A DNA stretch of 20,988 bases from JALHOQ01 sp038144835 (GTDB taxonomy: Bacteria > Bdellovibrionota > Bdellovibrionia > Bdellovibrionales > UBA1609): contig JAYQON010000051.1 in assembly GCA_038144835.1 (NCBI GenBank), positions 1 through 20,988 on the forward strand. Reading direction: 5' to 3'. How positions within the stretch are numbered: the stretch's first letter is position 1; every line of letters begins with the position of its first letter. The notes beneath the pieces were generated by a model. It made no database searches. It saw only the letters and a list, made by a program, of their open reading frames with translations, and was not told the DNA's origin. Below are positions 5,798 through 16,600 of this stretch, in pieces. The position numbers were made by a program, and so were the translations under genes.

Positions 5798-8700
5798 GTG
5801 ACGGGACACAAGTTGAATCGGAGTATTGGAGTCTGGGCCGCCTTCGCCGCTGCTCTTAGCTTGCTTTTGGGCGCTTGTACTTTTCGTCGTCCGGGTTTGC
5901 AGACTGTCGCTCCAACGGGAGTCAACGACAATCGGATGAAAATCGCTAAGACCTTTTTAAGTGGTACTGACAGTAGTGGCCGTAAAAAGCGTTTTATTTT
6001 TGGCATGGCGCCTGAGCGAGAACTGGGTTGGGTTTCTAGTCTTCTCAATATTCACGGTGTGCCAGAATTTGAACACTCAAATATCGAATTTGATATCACC
6101 GAGGACTACCTCATCGGACTGGCCGTAAATCCGACTTACCCAAACGATCGATCACAATGGAAACCGCTAATACGCATTCCAATCGTTTCCCATTATTATT
6201 ATGAGCGCGCTAAAGATCAAAACGGTCGCGAGACCAATGTGATGATTGAGAACTCAGAGCGCAGTCATTTCAGTGCCCGTCCTTTTATCAAGCTTGATTT
6301 GACTCGTGTGGAAATCATAGAAGACATGACCAGTAGCTACAAATGGGCGCGAGCCAACTCGGTCACGGACATTGAGGTCGACCAGGCCAATGGCTTTATT
6401 GGCTTTAGCGTACGTACGGAAGGCATTTTTCGTGGGGTAAACCAGACCACGTATCGGGTGAATTTAAAAAGTTTCGAGCGCAACCCAAAGTTCAAGAAGA
6501 CGCCATTTCATGAACAAAATTACAAATATCTGAACGTACTGCACGTCATGGGAAAGAAGACGGAAACTCAGGATCAAGTTTTGCTTGCCGCACATTGGGA
6601 TCTAAACAAGCAGCATAAGGTGATACTGACTGGCTTTCCAAAAGAATACCAACAGCTCGGCATTGATACGGTCGAGACGTGGAACAAAACATTCCAAGAA
6701 ATCGGAGCTGTGCCTCCGGGACACCGACCATTTATTCCTGAAGTTCGAGAGCTCAAACATCCCTTTGATCTGCGCTACACTTCAATGCATTGGGTTTCTG
6801 ATATTCGCATCTCAATGCAGTCTCCTCTGGGTGTTGGAGTGACTACAGCCGATGTTGAAAGTGGAGAAATCGTTTGGGGCAAAGTTACCGCCTATGGTGG
6901 CTTTCTTGAAGCATACATTAAAGCCAATCAGCAGTTGGCCTCGAGCTCAGCAGCGGCCCACACCAAAGTCAAATTTTCAGATTCATTCTTTGATTTATCG
7001 GGTTGGAACTCGGTTTTGTCTCTACCGAATCAAATGCAAGAGATCTTAAAGGGATTACACGGCCAGTCTCAGCAGTTGGACTCGGAGGCCTTCCTAAAGC
7101 TGCAAGCACAAAAAATTAAGCAGGCTTCACGTCAGCAAGAACTAGAGCGAGCCGCAAATCAGCGTGAATTTCCAACCAATCCGGCGACGGCTTTGATCTC
7201 TCTCGCTCCAGAGCAAGTGAGAACTCTTTTTGTATCGATGCACTCAACCATTCGGGATTTACGATGGAGCCAGTCGCGTGGGGCTCAGATCGGGCAATTG
7301 ATGCGTGCGTATGGTTTAGATCGATACATGACTCGAGTGAGCGATTCTTTAGAGAAAAGCGATCAAGCTTCAGATCCACTATCTGCTTTGCGTGATCTAC
7401 CTGCGGCCGAGCAATATAAAAGACTTGCTGCGAAGTTCACGCGTAACGACTGTGCAGATCGGAGTTTTGCTGACATGGCTGGGGGGTGGTCAGCTGCTTT
7501 GAGGCAGAGTCGTAGCGGTGACATTCAGTTTTTTCTGAACAACATGATTTATGAGCTTTTGCTGCACGAGATGGGTCACATGATTGGCCTTGGCCATCAG
7601 TTTAAAGAGAATATTCTGCCTGGTCGTCATGCCGTGCCTCAACACATTTTTGATCGACTGGCTACTGAAGCAACACCCGAGCGTGGATTCACAAATTACA
7701 CTTCTGTGATGGGATACCGGGCGCCCCGAACGGAGCTGTTTCACTACGATTTAGCTTATCGCGAAGGTAAAAAAGATCACAAGAAAATCATAATGCCAGG
7801 AGAACAAGATAAATTGGTCCTACGCTACCTTTATCGACAAGAATTTCCCGTTTACGAAAAAGGACAAAAAGACTTCTCGTACTACGCAATACCCAAAAAC
7901 GGAATTTTGCCTGCGCGCGTTCGTCAGGCAAGGACAGCCTATTTCCCGCAATGTAATGATGGTGAGGCGAGCTTTGGTTTAGATCCTTATTGTAATCGCT
8001 TTGATCGTGGATCGGATCCAATGACACTGGTTCAATCCTATTTTGACTATTTAAAAGATAATATGATTCAGAGGCTAATTGCATTTAGCGACACTCGCCT
8101 TTCGGATCGCTTTGAAGCCGAAGCCGGCTTGATGATGGGAAGTCTGCGTAGTTTTTCAAGGGTGCGCGTATTTTATGACTACATGCGAGCAAGAATGGAA
8201 ACCGACTTGCCGATGGAAACGCAGCGGATTCTTCAGAGCGAAGATGCGCTTTACGAATTTTCGCGTGCGTGTTCATCTGAGCGGGGCAGTGACAATCCAA
8301 TGGTCGGAAGTTTACTGAATGAAATGTTCAACAAAAATCCCCACATCAAAGCCCTTTGCCAAGCCAATGCTTATGCACTTAAAGAGTTTGCCAATATTCT
8401 GTCTCTATCGGTAGCTGACGACGCCCGAGTCGATTTTGATGGCTACTTTTTCCCAGCGGGTCTAACCGGGGGAGAAGTGGATTTCGATTATTCCAAGGTA
8501 TTTGGCACATGGAAAGAATTGGGTGCTTTTCCCATGAAATTGGCGGCGTTGTTCGCCATGCAGTCGGCAAGTCCCTTTGTCACACTGGGATCTTATGTGT
8601 TTCCGATTCCAAACTATGACACTCCCGAGCGGCGTTATGCTTACAATTCTCTTTATCCACGTGAATTCACTGAGGCACAGACTGCTGTTGTGAAAAACAA

Positions 8701-9502
8701 TTTAAAATTTGCTAATGTGCACTTTGGCGAATCGACCCACATTGGTAAGTCTGTGCTTTATTTGGGGATATTGCCACATGTGGTTGGCGGATCAAATGAT
8801 CCCAGTCGCCTGCCACCTCAATATGTCCAGCGATTGCGCTCTCAAGCCGACTTCAATCTTAGCTTTGTGGCCGTGTTGTTAAAAAAATCTGAAAATCAGC
8901 AAGACAAATATATCGCTAAAAAATTTAATCCCACGATTTATGATTTAAATACCGGCAAAGAGGCAAATGCCACGGAAGCTTACCTTCTGCCCGAAGGCGA
9001 TGTGATTGTACGTTCCGAGAACAGCTTTTTGGTTCCAGTAAGCAAGTTTCAATTTCTGGATGACGATACTGGTTATGTGTTCGCCTATCGACTGAGTTTT
9101 TATGAAAACGACGACGATGTGCTCAGCTCTGTAAGTGCAAAAACGGCGCTGCGTGATCTGCATGAGCAAACCTTAATGGCTTGTATGAAGGGCACTGACA
9201 ACAACAATCTGAATGGTTTAGCATCTTACTTCAATCCTACAAACGATGATTTTAAGGGATTTATTGTCGCACCACAGATCTCTCGAGATGATCAAAAGCA
9301 AAAGGCTTTTAAAGAATCAATCCGGAAAACCTTTATTGATTACTATTCGAATCAAACGGCAGCAGGAAAGCCCAAATTTAAAACAGCTCCCTCGCCGAGC
9401 ACCTGTCAACATGCCATTCAAGGACTAAAAATGGTGGTTAGTGCGGCTGCCCTGCTTAATGGCTACTGGATGCCCACGACGGGCGATTACATTAGGAATT
9501 GA
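5798..9502 (+). CDS. Very large lipoprotein zinc metalloprotease (metzincin type)
   Basis: A 1234-residue predicted lipoprotein protease. A type II signal ends in the lipobox L-G-A-C with Cys27; Thr at +2 suggests the outer membrane by the E. coli Lol rule. The zinc site H590-E-M-G-H-M-I-G-L-G-H600 matches HExxHxxGxxH: three His ligands and catalytic Glu591. A Met-turn S-V-M638-G-Y follows 38 residues later, so the metzincin fold is well supported. The roughly 560 residues before the site and 590 after it match no domain I can name with certainty; the arrangement is loosely reminiscent of the large DUF5117/DUF4953 zinc proteases, which is tentative. GTG start at 5798, preceded by GGAGG (5786-5790) with 7-base spacing. 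First gene of a four-gene operon; the next begins 7 bases after its stop. Its substrate is unknown; an envelope or prey protein is possible. Confidence 0.85.
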   Translation: MTGHKLNRSIGVWAAFAAALSLLLGACTFRRPGLQTVAPTGVNDNRMKIAKTFLSGTDSSGRKKRFIFGMAPERELGWVSSLLNIHGVPEFEHSNIEFDITEDYLIGLAVNPTYPNDRSQWKPLIRIPIVSHYYYERAKDQNGRETNVMIENSERSHFSARPFIKLDLTRVEIIEDMTSSYKWARANSVTDIEVDQANGFIGFSVRTEGIFRGVNQTTYRVNLKSFERNPKFKKTPFHEQNYKYLNVLHVMGKKTETQDQVLLAAHWDLNKQHKVILTGFPKEYQQLGIDTVETWNKTFQEIGAVPPGHRPFIPEVRELKHPFDLRYTSMHWVSDIRISMQSPLGVGVTTADVESGEIVWGKVTAYGGFLEAYIKANQQLASSSAAAHTKVKFSDSFFDLSGWNSVLSLPNQMQEILKGLHGQSQQLDSEAFLKLQAQKIKQASRQQELERAANQREFPTNPATALISLAPEQVRTLFVSMHSTIRDLRWSQSRGAQIGQLMRAYGLDRYMTRVSDSLEKSDQASDPLSALRDLPAAEQYKRLAAKFTRNDCADRSFADMAGGWSAALRQSRSGDIQFFLNNMIYELLLHEMGHMIGLGHQFKENILPGRHAVPQHIFDRLATEATPERGFTNYTSVMGYRAPRTELFHYDLAYREGKKDHKKIIMPGEQDKLVLRYLYRQEFPVYEKGQKDFSYYAIPKNGILPARVRQARTAYFPQCNDGEASFGLDPYCNRFDRGSDPMTLVQSYFDYLKDNMIQRLIAFSDTRLSDRFEAEAGLMMGSLRSFSRVRVFYDYMRARMETDLPMETQRILQSEDALYEFSRACSSERGSDNPMVGSLLNEMFNKNPHIKALCQANAYALKEFANILSLSVADDARVDFDGYFFPAGLTGGEVDFDYSKVFGTWKELGAFPMKLAALFAMQSASPFVTLGSYVFPIPNYDTPERRYAYNSLYPREFTEAQTAVVKNNLKFANVHFGESTHIGKSVLYLGILPHVVGGSNDPSRLPPQYVQRLRSQADFNLSFVAVLLKKSENQQDKYIAKKFNPTIYDLNTGKEANATEAYLLPEGDVIVRSENSFLVPVSKFQFLDDDTGYVFAYRLSFYENDDDVLSSVSAKTALRDLHEQTLMACMKGTDNNNLNGLASYFNPTNDDFKGFIVAPQISRDDQKQKAFKESIRKTFIDYYSNQTAAGKPKFKTAPSPSTCQHAIQGLKMVVSAAALLNGYWMPTTGDYIRN

Positions 9503-9509
9503 GGGCGTC

Positions 9510-12500
9510 ATGCAGGTTCTGATAAAACGCGAAAACAGTATTATATTGAGATCGATTTATGCTGCCACAGTGACTCTGTTGTTGACGGCTTGTCCGACAC
9601 GGAAGGTTCAGCGTTATCAGCATGAGGGGCCAGTCGCTCAAAAGCACCCCGGGGTACAAGCGTCTACTGAGGTCAGTTTAAAGGAACTATCCGAGATCAA
9701 AATTGAGCGATTACAACCTTCACGTCCGGAAAATCAAAGAGATTTGTACGCAACCGTTGTCGCACCGCTTGCCAAATTTATTCTCAATCGCAATTACGTG
9801 GAATCGGCTGAGTATATTGGGACGATAAAAATGCGTCAGATGCTTGAAGCTTTTAACTCAGCCATTTTACAGCTTCTGGAAAAGAGCCCTGCAGTTTTGG
9901 ATCGCGAAAAAATTCTAGAGCGCTACGAGCAGATGTTACTTTCGGGTTGTTCAATAGATCTCAGTGATCTTGTGGGGTGTACAAATTTTCGCTTTTATAA
10001 GTCGGATTCTCAAACGGCCAAAATCGTTCAAAAAATTGCGACTAAGGCCAAAGATGTGCGGCGATACTATAAGCTTTTAGCATTGGCATTTGAGCTTCAA
10101 AATCGGGCACGTGACAGGGATCTCGAGTTCATGTATTTGCGGCGCGCTCGAGAATATGCAGAATATTATAGATCACTGCCCGAAGGTGATAAAGAAAAGC
10201 CTCTCATGCGTCGCCATGGGATCATTTTTGATACCCTACTTAAGGATATTCTTGCAGACCCCAGCAATTCTCAATTTCGCGCGTTCATAATGGACTTCGA
10301 ACCTTGGACCTACTCACGCCAAGAGGGAAGTGCATTTCATTACGGACGTGAACGACTATTTCAACTTGCGGCCAATGGGTACTTATACGAAAAATCAGGT
10401 TTATTGAGTCAAGATCTACGTCAAGCCATCGCCTCTTCACAATCAAAAGAGGACTCGCTAGGTCCAAGCTTTACCCAAATCGTCAAATCTTTGAATTCGG
10501 GTGCGTACGGTAGCGTGCTGAGAGGTTTGGATGTGGGTGTTAATGATGTTTTAAATGGGCAAATTCAGGACGAATACTTTTTTATCATAGATCGTCTCTA
10601 TCGTGGACATATCGATGTCGACGAAGCCAAGCAGATCTGGTTGGGCTCAAAAAAGAATGAAACGCGATTTCTTAATACTCTTGCTCTCTACTTGCGTATT
10701 CAAATCATTCAAAAGATTTTTGAAACAAATGAATTTATGAGCGAGATTTACGCCAATCCCAAGTACGACAGCAACACCATGATTAAAACTGTCTTGGAGA
10801 AGTCGTTAGACATCTCAGAGCGATGGATAGGCATGCTCAAACGCATAGAGCTGCTCAAAAGATTGGTCAATAGTCAGCTCAGGCAGTTTGGCCTTGAATC
10901 GGGAAGCTTACGTACGACCAACCTGATGTTCGACAGTATCCGACGAAACATTAAATACATGGCTGTTTATCCGAATATGTTTTTAATGTCTTATTTTTTA
11001 ACAAAAAATAAAGCGATATTTACGATTTATACCTTTTGGGGCGAGATTAAAATTGATCACACCTTGTTAGTGAATGCCATGTTTGATGGGAAGCTGGCGC
11101 CATGGTTTCGATTTGGTAACGATGAGGTGCCCTTATCTAAAATTGAGCTCTTGTATGCATTTCATTTTGCCTTGAACAATGGATCGTTTGAGACCTTCTC
11201 GAAAATTAAGGAATCAAACGGGCAGGCCACCGTGGATCGAGTTGGTTTTCTAAAAGAAATTATCAAGGAATACACGGGTAATGAAAATCAAGAATTAAAG
11301 AAATCTGTTGAAAGTCTGCGCTCGATGTTTTCTAGCAATTCTTACCGTCAGTTTCTCAATCAATGTCAGCTTGAGAAGGTGGGTCGAGATGATTTTTCTC
11401 TTCAAATGGAGTTCGAAAAAATTGGCAATTATACATATTTTGGCGGAGGTGATCTTCAATTTCAGTCTCCCCTCGCCCATGTTCCATTCGCTTTTTATGC
11501 TCAGGCAGCGACAGGTCTAAATCAAATTGATGGTCATGTGCGCAACAAGCTGGCGTTGGTGCGCACGATGGTTGAAATGTTAAAATATGATCTTGCACAG
11601 CGCGGTCTCGGAGAAGCTGAAGTTAAACGGGTGACTCAAGATCTGAGTGAACTCGTGCGTGACACCGAAAAATATCGAACTCAGTACATTACCGAAACGA
11701 TTCGCCGGCACAGGGAAATTGGAGATTGTGTTGAAAGGGCTCGAACCATCGAATTTCGTCGTCAGAACCAGCTTTTTAAAGAGGAAATTGAGCATTTGCG
11801 AAAAGTTTATCGTGATATGCTGCCTCTGCAGAGCCTACAGGGCGAGCCTTTGCAGGCGCGACTGCGGTTATTGAATGAGTCCTATGGTTTTACTCGCGCC
11901 AATATCGAGGGAGAAAACTTAGACGTCACCGAATTTTATAAATTTGATGTCATCACGCAAAAAACTTATCGCTACAGCAAATACGATCTCTTTGTGCGCA
12001 TGATGAATCGAATGTCTCGTATGAGACCCATGACGAAATTTTTAGTACCCTCAGATCTCAATTTGAGTTTGGATTTTTATCGGGAAAAGACAGGCGATCA
12101 GATTGAATTACTTGATATTCGCGGCCAGCCAATTTCTGAAGATCAGTTCGTAATGAATGCCATGCGAAACCTAAATGGTATGTCAGAGCATAGCTGGGTG
12201 AAGTGGGCTAGCCAGCCAGGTAAAAACGACTTTAACGAATCTAAAGTGCGCACACTTGCTGTGCTTTTTAGGTTAAGTTATGGAGTTTCAGAATTTAGGG
12301 AGCAAATCCATCCCCGTGAAGTTTTGCAGGAAGTCAAAGAAATGGTTCGCCTGGCAACGATTGCACCTGAGGAAGTACCGATTCTCAAGATACTGGGTCG
12401 GGAGCGCAAGCAAAGCTTGGACGATCTGAGGCGCTTTATGCTTGATGGGAAGACCGGTGAAGAGCGGCCTGTTTTTGAGAATGCCTTCAAGTTAATGACT

Positions 12501-12863
12501 GATGCCGAAAAGCAATTGGCCGAAGCTAAGCAGTTTTATTTGGCGATTAAGCATGCGGGTTATTTTCTTTTTGCTCCCAATGATTCTGTTTTAAAAATCA
12601 TGCGTGATCAGTATCGTCCTTTCGTTGATAGTGTCAGGCTGCGCACCCAACAGCTGATTGGCGAAGTTGCCAAAGCCAACGAGACAACGGACCCAGCATT
12701 TTTGCGATTTGCTTACGAACTCAATGGCCAGAGACTCATTTATTACCAAGGAGGCAGTGCTGCCAATGGACGTACTCAGTTCTTGAGCCCTCGCAGTATT
12801 GCGGACAGCCGCGCCACCGAGAAAGAATTTGATCGCGATACTGAAAATTACTTTCATAGGTGA
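9510..12863 (+). CDS. Large outer-membrane lipoprotein, paralogue A (function unknown)
   Basis: A 1117-residue protein I do not recognise by function. The frame opens upstream (9441), but ATG 9510 is preferred because GAGGG (9501-9505) precedes it and it begins a clean lipoprotein signal with lipobox L-T-A-C, Cys28, Pro at +2. The mature part looks mostly helical, charged and soluble, with no obvious membrane segments. It is homologous along its length to the protein at 13676-16978. Shared segments include Y-E-x-M-L near 140, K-D-V-R-x-Y-Y, D-E-Y-F-F, N-I-K-x-M-x-x-Y-P, and P-V-F-E near the C-terminus. Four cysteines (147, 157, 619, 740) have counterparts in the paralogue, suggesting conserved periplasmic disulphides. 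The stop is 4 bases before the beta-barrel gene. A structural role in an envelope complex is an inference. Confidence 0.8.
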   Translation: MQVLIKRENSIILRSIYAATVTLLLTACPTRKVQRYQHEGPVAQKHPGVQASTEVSLKELSEIKIERLQPSRPENQRDLYATVVAPLAKFILNRNYVESAEYIGTIKMRQMLEAFNSAILQLLEKSPAVLDREKILERYEQMLLSGCSIDLSDLVGCTNFRFYKSDSQTAKIVQKIATKAKDVRRYYKLLALAFELQNRARDRDLEFMYLRRAREYAEYYRSLPEGDKEKPLMRRHGIIFDTLLKDILADPSNSQFRAFIMDFEPWTYSRQEGSAFHYGRERLFQLAANGYLYEKSGLLSQDLRQAIASSQSKEDSLGPSFTQIVKSLNSGAYGSVLRGLDVGVNDVLNGQIQDEYFFIIDRLYRGHIDVDEAKQIWLGSKKNETRFLNTLALYLRIQIIQKIFETNEFMSEIYANPKYDSNTMIKTVLEKSLDISERWIGMLKRIELLKRLVNSQLRQFGLESGSLRTTNLMFDSIRRNIKYMAVYPNMFLMSYFLTKNKAIFTIYTFWGEIKIDHTLLVNAMFDGKLAPWFRFGNDEVPLSKIELLYAFHFALNNGSFETFSKIKESNGQATVDRVGFLKEIIKEYTGNENQELKKSVESLRSMFSSNSYRQFLNQCQLEKVGRDDFSLQMEFEKIGNYTYFGGGDLQFQSPLAHVPFAFYAQAATGLNQIDGHVRNKLALVRTMVEMLKYDLAQRGLGEAEVKRVTQDLSELVRDTEKYRTQYITETIRRHREIGDCVERARTIEFRRQNQLFKEEIEHLRKVYRDMLPLQSLQGEPLQARLRLLNESYGFTRANIEGENLDVTEFYKFDVITQKTYRYSKYDLFVRMMNRMSRMRPMTKFLVPSDLNLSLDFYREKTGDQIELLDIRGQPISEDQFVMNAMRNLNGMSEHSWVKWASQPGKNDFNESKVRTLAVLFRLSYGVSEFREQIHPREVLQEVKEMVRLATIAPEEVPILKILGRERKQSLDDLRRFMLDGKTGEERPVFENAFKLMTDAEKQLAEAKQFYLAIKHAGYFLFAPNDSVLKIMRDQYRPFVDSVRLRTQQLIGEVAKANETTDPAFLRFAYELNGQRLIYYQGGSAANGRTQFLSPRSIADSRATEKEFDRDTENYFHR

Positions 12864-12867
12864 TGAT

Positions 12868-13686
12868 ATGTGGCGCGCGCTGGTTTTTAACCTTATTTTG
12901 TTTCAGAGCGGGTTAGCGATGGGCGCCGATGCTGTCGTTAACAATTCTGTTTCCAGCGCGAGTCTACACTCTTCACTTCTGCCAACAGTCGCCTTGGCGT
13001 ACAATGGTGCCACCGATCTTAACGATCGTAGCCGTCAGAAGATATACAGTCACACGCTGGGACTTTACTTAGATTGGAGTGTCCACAAAAAGTTATCCTT
13101 GGGAGTCAGTGGGGGCTTAACGTACATTTCTATCGATCATGAAATCTTGAGAGACAACAGAGATTGGCTGACGGATATCTATCTAGGTGGAGAGTACAGT
13201 GCGAGATTGAATTCAACACACTCGCTTAACGCACAAATTGGTGCATTCTTGCCCACAAGTGAAGATAGCCAATTTGAAGGAATCCGTTCGAGATTTTTGG
13301 CGGCGATGGGCTTAAAGTCGAAGTTGTCTTCTTGGTATTTGCTGAATCAGCGGTTGGTTGTCAAATATGTTTGGAATACGTTTGACTATTCTCCAGTCAG
13401 TGACGAACTCAATCGCTCCTGGGTTACCGACTATGGTTTAGATAATATCTTTGTCTTGGGTTCGGCTTTTATTCAGTTGGGCGGAGGTCTTCGTATCTCT
13501 ACCTATATCGATCAGCAAAGCGAATTGAGTTATTTTAATCAGGTCAAACTGGGCTTTAAAAGTGGCTCAGTATCGGCTGCGATTGCTTACCTGAATGGCA
13601 GCTATCGGGATGACCAACGGCTTCAACCGTTATTCTACGATCGCTATAAGCAATTGGTCGAGTTGGGGCTCGTTTATGCATTTTAA
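12868..13686 (+). CDS. Outer-membrane beta-barrel protein
   Basis: A 272-residue predicted barrel. The chosen ATG at 12868 follows AGGTG (12858-12862) with 5-base spacing and begins a short Sec signal peptide with cleavage near residues 19-20 (A-M-G-A). A longer frame opens at 12799 but would lie inside the previous gene and bury the signal. The mature sequence alternates polar and hydrophobic residues in many strand-like stretches (for example H-T-L-G-L-Y-L-D-W and L-G-G-G-L-R-I-S-T-Y) joined by polar turns, and ends in L-V-Y-A-F. A terminal Phe is the usual BAM recognition signal. The size suggests roughly 10-12 strands. It lies between two paralogous giant lipoproteins, and the downstream gene overlaps it by 11 bases, suggesting translational coupling and a shared complex. 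No specific family is recognised, and transport, anchoring and scaffolding are all possible. Confidence 0.75.
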   Translation: MWRALVFNLILFQSGLAMGADAVVNNSVSSASLHSSLLPTVALAYNGATDLNDRSRQKIYSHTLGLYLDWSVHKKLSLGVSGGLTYISIDHEILRDNRDWLTDIYLGGEYSARLNSTHSLNAQIGAFLPTSEDSQFEGIRSRFLAAMGLKSKLSSWYLLNQRLVVKYVWNTFDYSPVSDELNRSWVTDYGLDNIFVLGSAFIQLGGGLRISTYIDQQSELSYFNQVKLGFKSGSVSAAIAYLNGSYRDDQRLQPLFYDRYKQLVELGLVYAF

Positions 13687-16600
13687 AGCTCGCCGCATCG
13701 TTTTTCTTTTTGGATTGCTTGTGGGTTGTAGTCAGGACCGCGTCCAGGTTCATTCTCATGAGGCTGAGGTAAAGCCCGCCCTTTCCAGAGACGCGGTAAA
13801 GAATGTGCCAAAGGGAGACCAGACTAACAGTCAGTCCCTAGCATCTCTGCTCAAACGCGTGACCGATCCCCAAAATTTGCGCCAGCGGGAAATGACTGGA
13901 AGCGGGGAGTTTCAACGTGATTTGCATAGTTTAAACGGCCTTTTATTAAAAAAGGCCACGCAAGGGCTGGTTGCGGAAGAGCTGATTGCCTACGAAAATA
14001 TGCTTGTGGCTGGTTGCGGAGTTCAACTGCGCGGTTGTGTGAATTTGAAGTTTTTGAGAACAAGTGGGCTTTCATTTCAATTGGTAAAGATCATAGCAAA
14101 AACCAAAAAGGATGTTCGCGAATACTATCTTATGCTGAAGTTGGCCTTCGAGGTTAAAAATTTAAGTTACGACCATGAATTGTATCGCATGTATTTAAGT
14201 CGAGGGGGGGAGTACGCTCGTGCGTTGGCTGGACGCGCCGAGGATCGTCAGGAATTACTCAACCATGGTAAAACCCTGGTGACGATTTTGTCGGTTTTTG
14301 AACAAAAAGCCAGTCATGAAGAGATGAGCTCGGTATTGAGTCATTTTCAGCCATGGGGCTATTCGCGTAAGGAAATTCAATCATCGGGTGTTGAGTCCTC
14401 AGTCTTGTTTGCAACTGCTGCAAAGAGCCATCTTTATAAGGGTAAGCAGTTGAACCCCTCATTGTCTGCTTTTATTCGTGAATCTCAAGAGCAAGAAGAT
14501 TCGTTTACGAACAAACTCATGCGCTTGGGTGCTCGCAGTAAGTATCTGGTGTCCAATGAAAACATCCGCGCTTTGCCACCGAAAGATGAGTATTTTTTTA
14601 TGGTCGAGCGATTGATTGCGGGCCATTTGGGTTTGGATGAGGCGGCCGCGCTCTGGGCCGCATCTCACAAGGATCGACACAAGCTCTATAAATTTATGAG
14701 TGCGGCGCTTTATATTGAACTATTGAATACAGTCGCACGAGCCAACGCAGACATGAGATCTTTTTTTGACAGGGCCGAGGAGCTCCCTACCAAGACTTTA
14801 TTGGAACAGGCATTTCGCAAGTCTACAGATCTTATCCCCATGTTTCATTCGCTATTTGCGCGGATTAAAGTTCTGCGTGATTTTGCAGGACGAACTCTTT
14901 TGGCAGAGGGAGATCGCGAGCTATACCGAAGATTAGTGGAACAAATCGATGCTTTGGATAACAATATTAAATTTATGGTGACTTACCCGCATATGCTTAT
15001 GTTGGGTTATCATTTGTCAAAAGCTCGCTTTGATATCAATTTTCGCTTTTTCTTTATGACGGTCAACATCGATTCGGGCCGGCTTTTGCGGGAGATGTTG
15101 GCGGGCAACTACCATCCCTGGTTTGGCTACAGCAATAATTCAAAGGCTTTAAACTCTATTGAAATGCTTTATGCGCTCTACTTTGCATTTCAGCTCGACA
15201 TTTTTTCTGACTTTAAGGTGGATCCGGTTGAGTTCATCCTTTTAATCATGAAGCAAGTTTTGGGCGGAAGCGCCGAAATCATGCGTTTGCAAGCTGAATT
15301 TGTTCAAGAAGGGTTACGTGGATCAACGGACTACCAGCAGTTACGTGAACTCTGTCGGCAAGCTCAAACAGGACGAATTGATCAACGGCTCACTCTTGAA
15401 GATTTTCTTGAAAAACCTTTGGTTGGCGGCCGATTGTATAAGGCGATGTACGATCCTGGTGGTGGAATGTACGTCGACAGGACCACAGAACGCTTTAATG
15501 TTAGTCGGCATAAAACAGGCTTGAATATTTTTAACAATCTGACGGCTCGAGCGGTCGAAGATATGCGCACTGATCTAGGACCACAACTCTTGCAAATGAA
15601 GAGCTTGGCGTATGCTTTAGAAACCGTGCTCCAACAACAGGGCCTTGACGCAAATGCCATTCGTCAGAGAATGCAGCCAGTGACTGACTATCTGATATGG
15701 GTTCGTGAGCGTCGCTCCGCTTATGTCGGAGCATTATGGGATGTTCAAAGTGAAACCGGGCATTGTCGTTCACGCCTTTCACGCCTTGATCGTCAGCGGC
15801 GCCTGCAAATCATGAATTTGGAAGAGGTTTACTTGAGATCCGTGCATGCAGCCATGAAGCGACTGCAGTCAGAGCCCGGGCTTGAAGAAGAGCTCAACGC
15901 AAGCCTACGCACCGATACATCTATATTAAAAGTGACCTCGAAAGAGCGATTCAATGCGCGTGAGTTTCATTATCATCGTCTAGATTTTGTGGCACGAGCA
16001 GTTCAATACGTTACTCGAGGGTTGTCAATCAACGGGCAAACCTTGGATCCAATCGATGCACGCGCGCAAATTGATTTCCCTTACGACTTTCGCTCCAGTC
16101 AGGCGGTGCATGGGGCAGCGCCTTTGCGTAATCCCTTAGCTAAAATCATCGAGTTCGATCCCGATGTTGAGGTCTTTGTGACGCGCGCGCTTCAGGCTCA
16201 TTTCAATTCATTGGAGGATATTCAACGAGCACGTAATAACTCTCTGTACCGATGGACCAATTGGTTTGATTCCGATTCTGGATTTGCTTTTGACTTCAAA
16301 TATGAGTTGAGAACTCTTGTCTCTCTTTATCGCATGGGAGTAGCGGGAGAGGATGCGACGACATCAACCAAGATTTTTTCTCTGCAGGATGTTGTGCGGG
16401 CTGTTGAAGATCAGTTGAAACAAATCCAGCCGCTTACTGGTGAGCAGCACTACTGGCAGCGCTTTTCTTTTGAGTCTATTTTTAGGCCATTAGATATGCA
16501 GGATCTTTTTTGGCATTATGCGAGTGGAGAGGCTTTGCCGGTTTTTGAACACAGCATGGATCTTATGGTTTCAGAATTGCTAGGTGATCGTTATCGCCCG

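Noticed and set aside
9441..9509. N-terminal extension of lipoprotein A
   Set aside because: It overlaps the end of the protease gene and would place 23 residues before a good lipoprotein signal; ATG 9510 has a proper ribosome site.
12799..12867. N-terminal extension of the beta-barrel protein
   Set aside because: It lies inside the previous gene and would bury the signal peptide; ATG 12868 has AGGTG at good spacing.
13595..13675. N-terminal extension of lipoprotein B
   Set aside because: It lies inside the barrel gene and would bury the lipoprotein signal that begins at ATG 13676.
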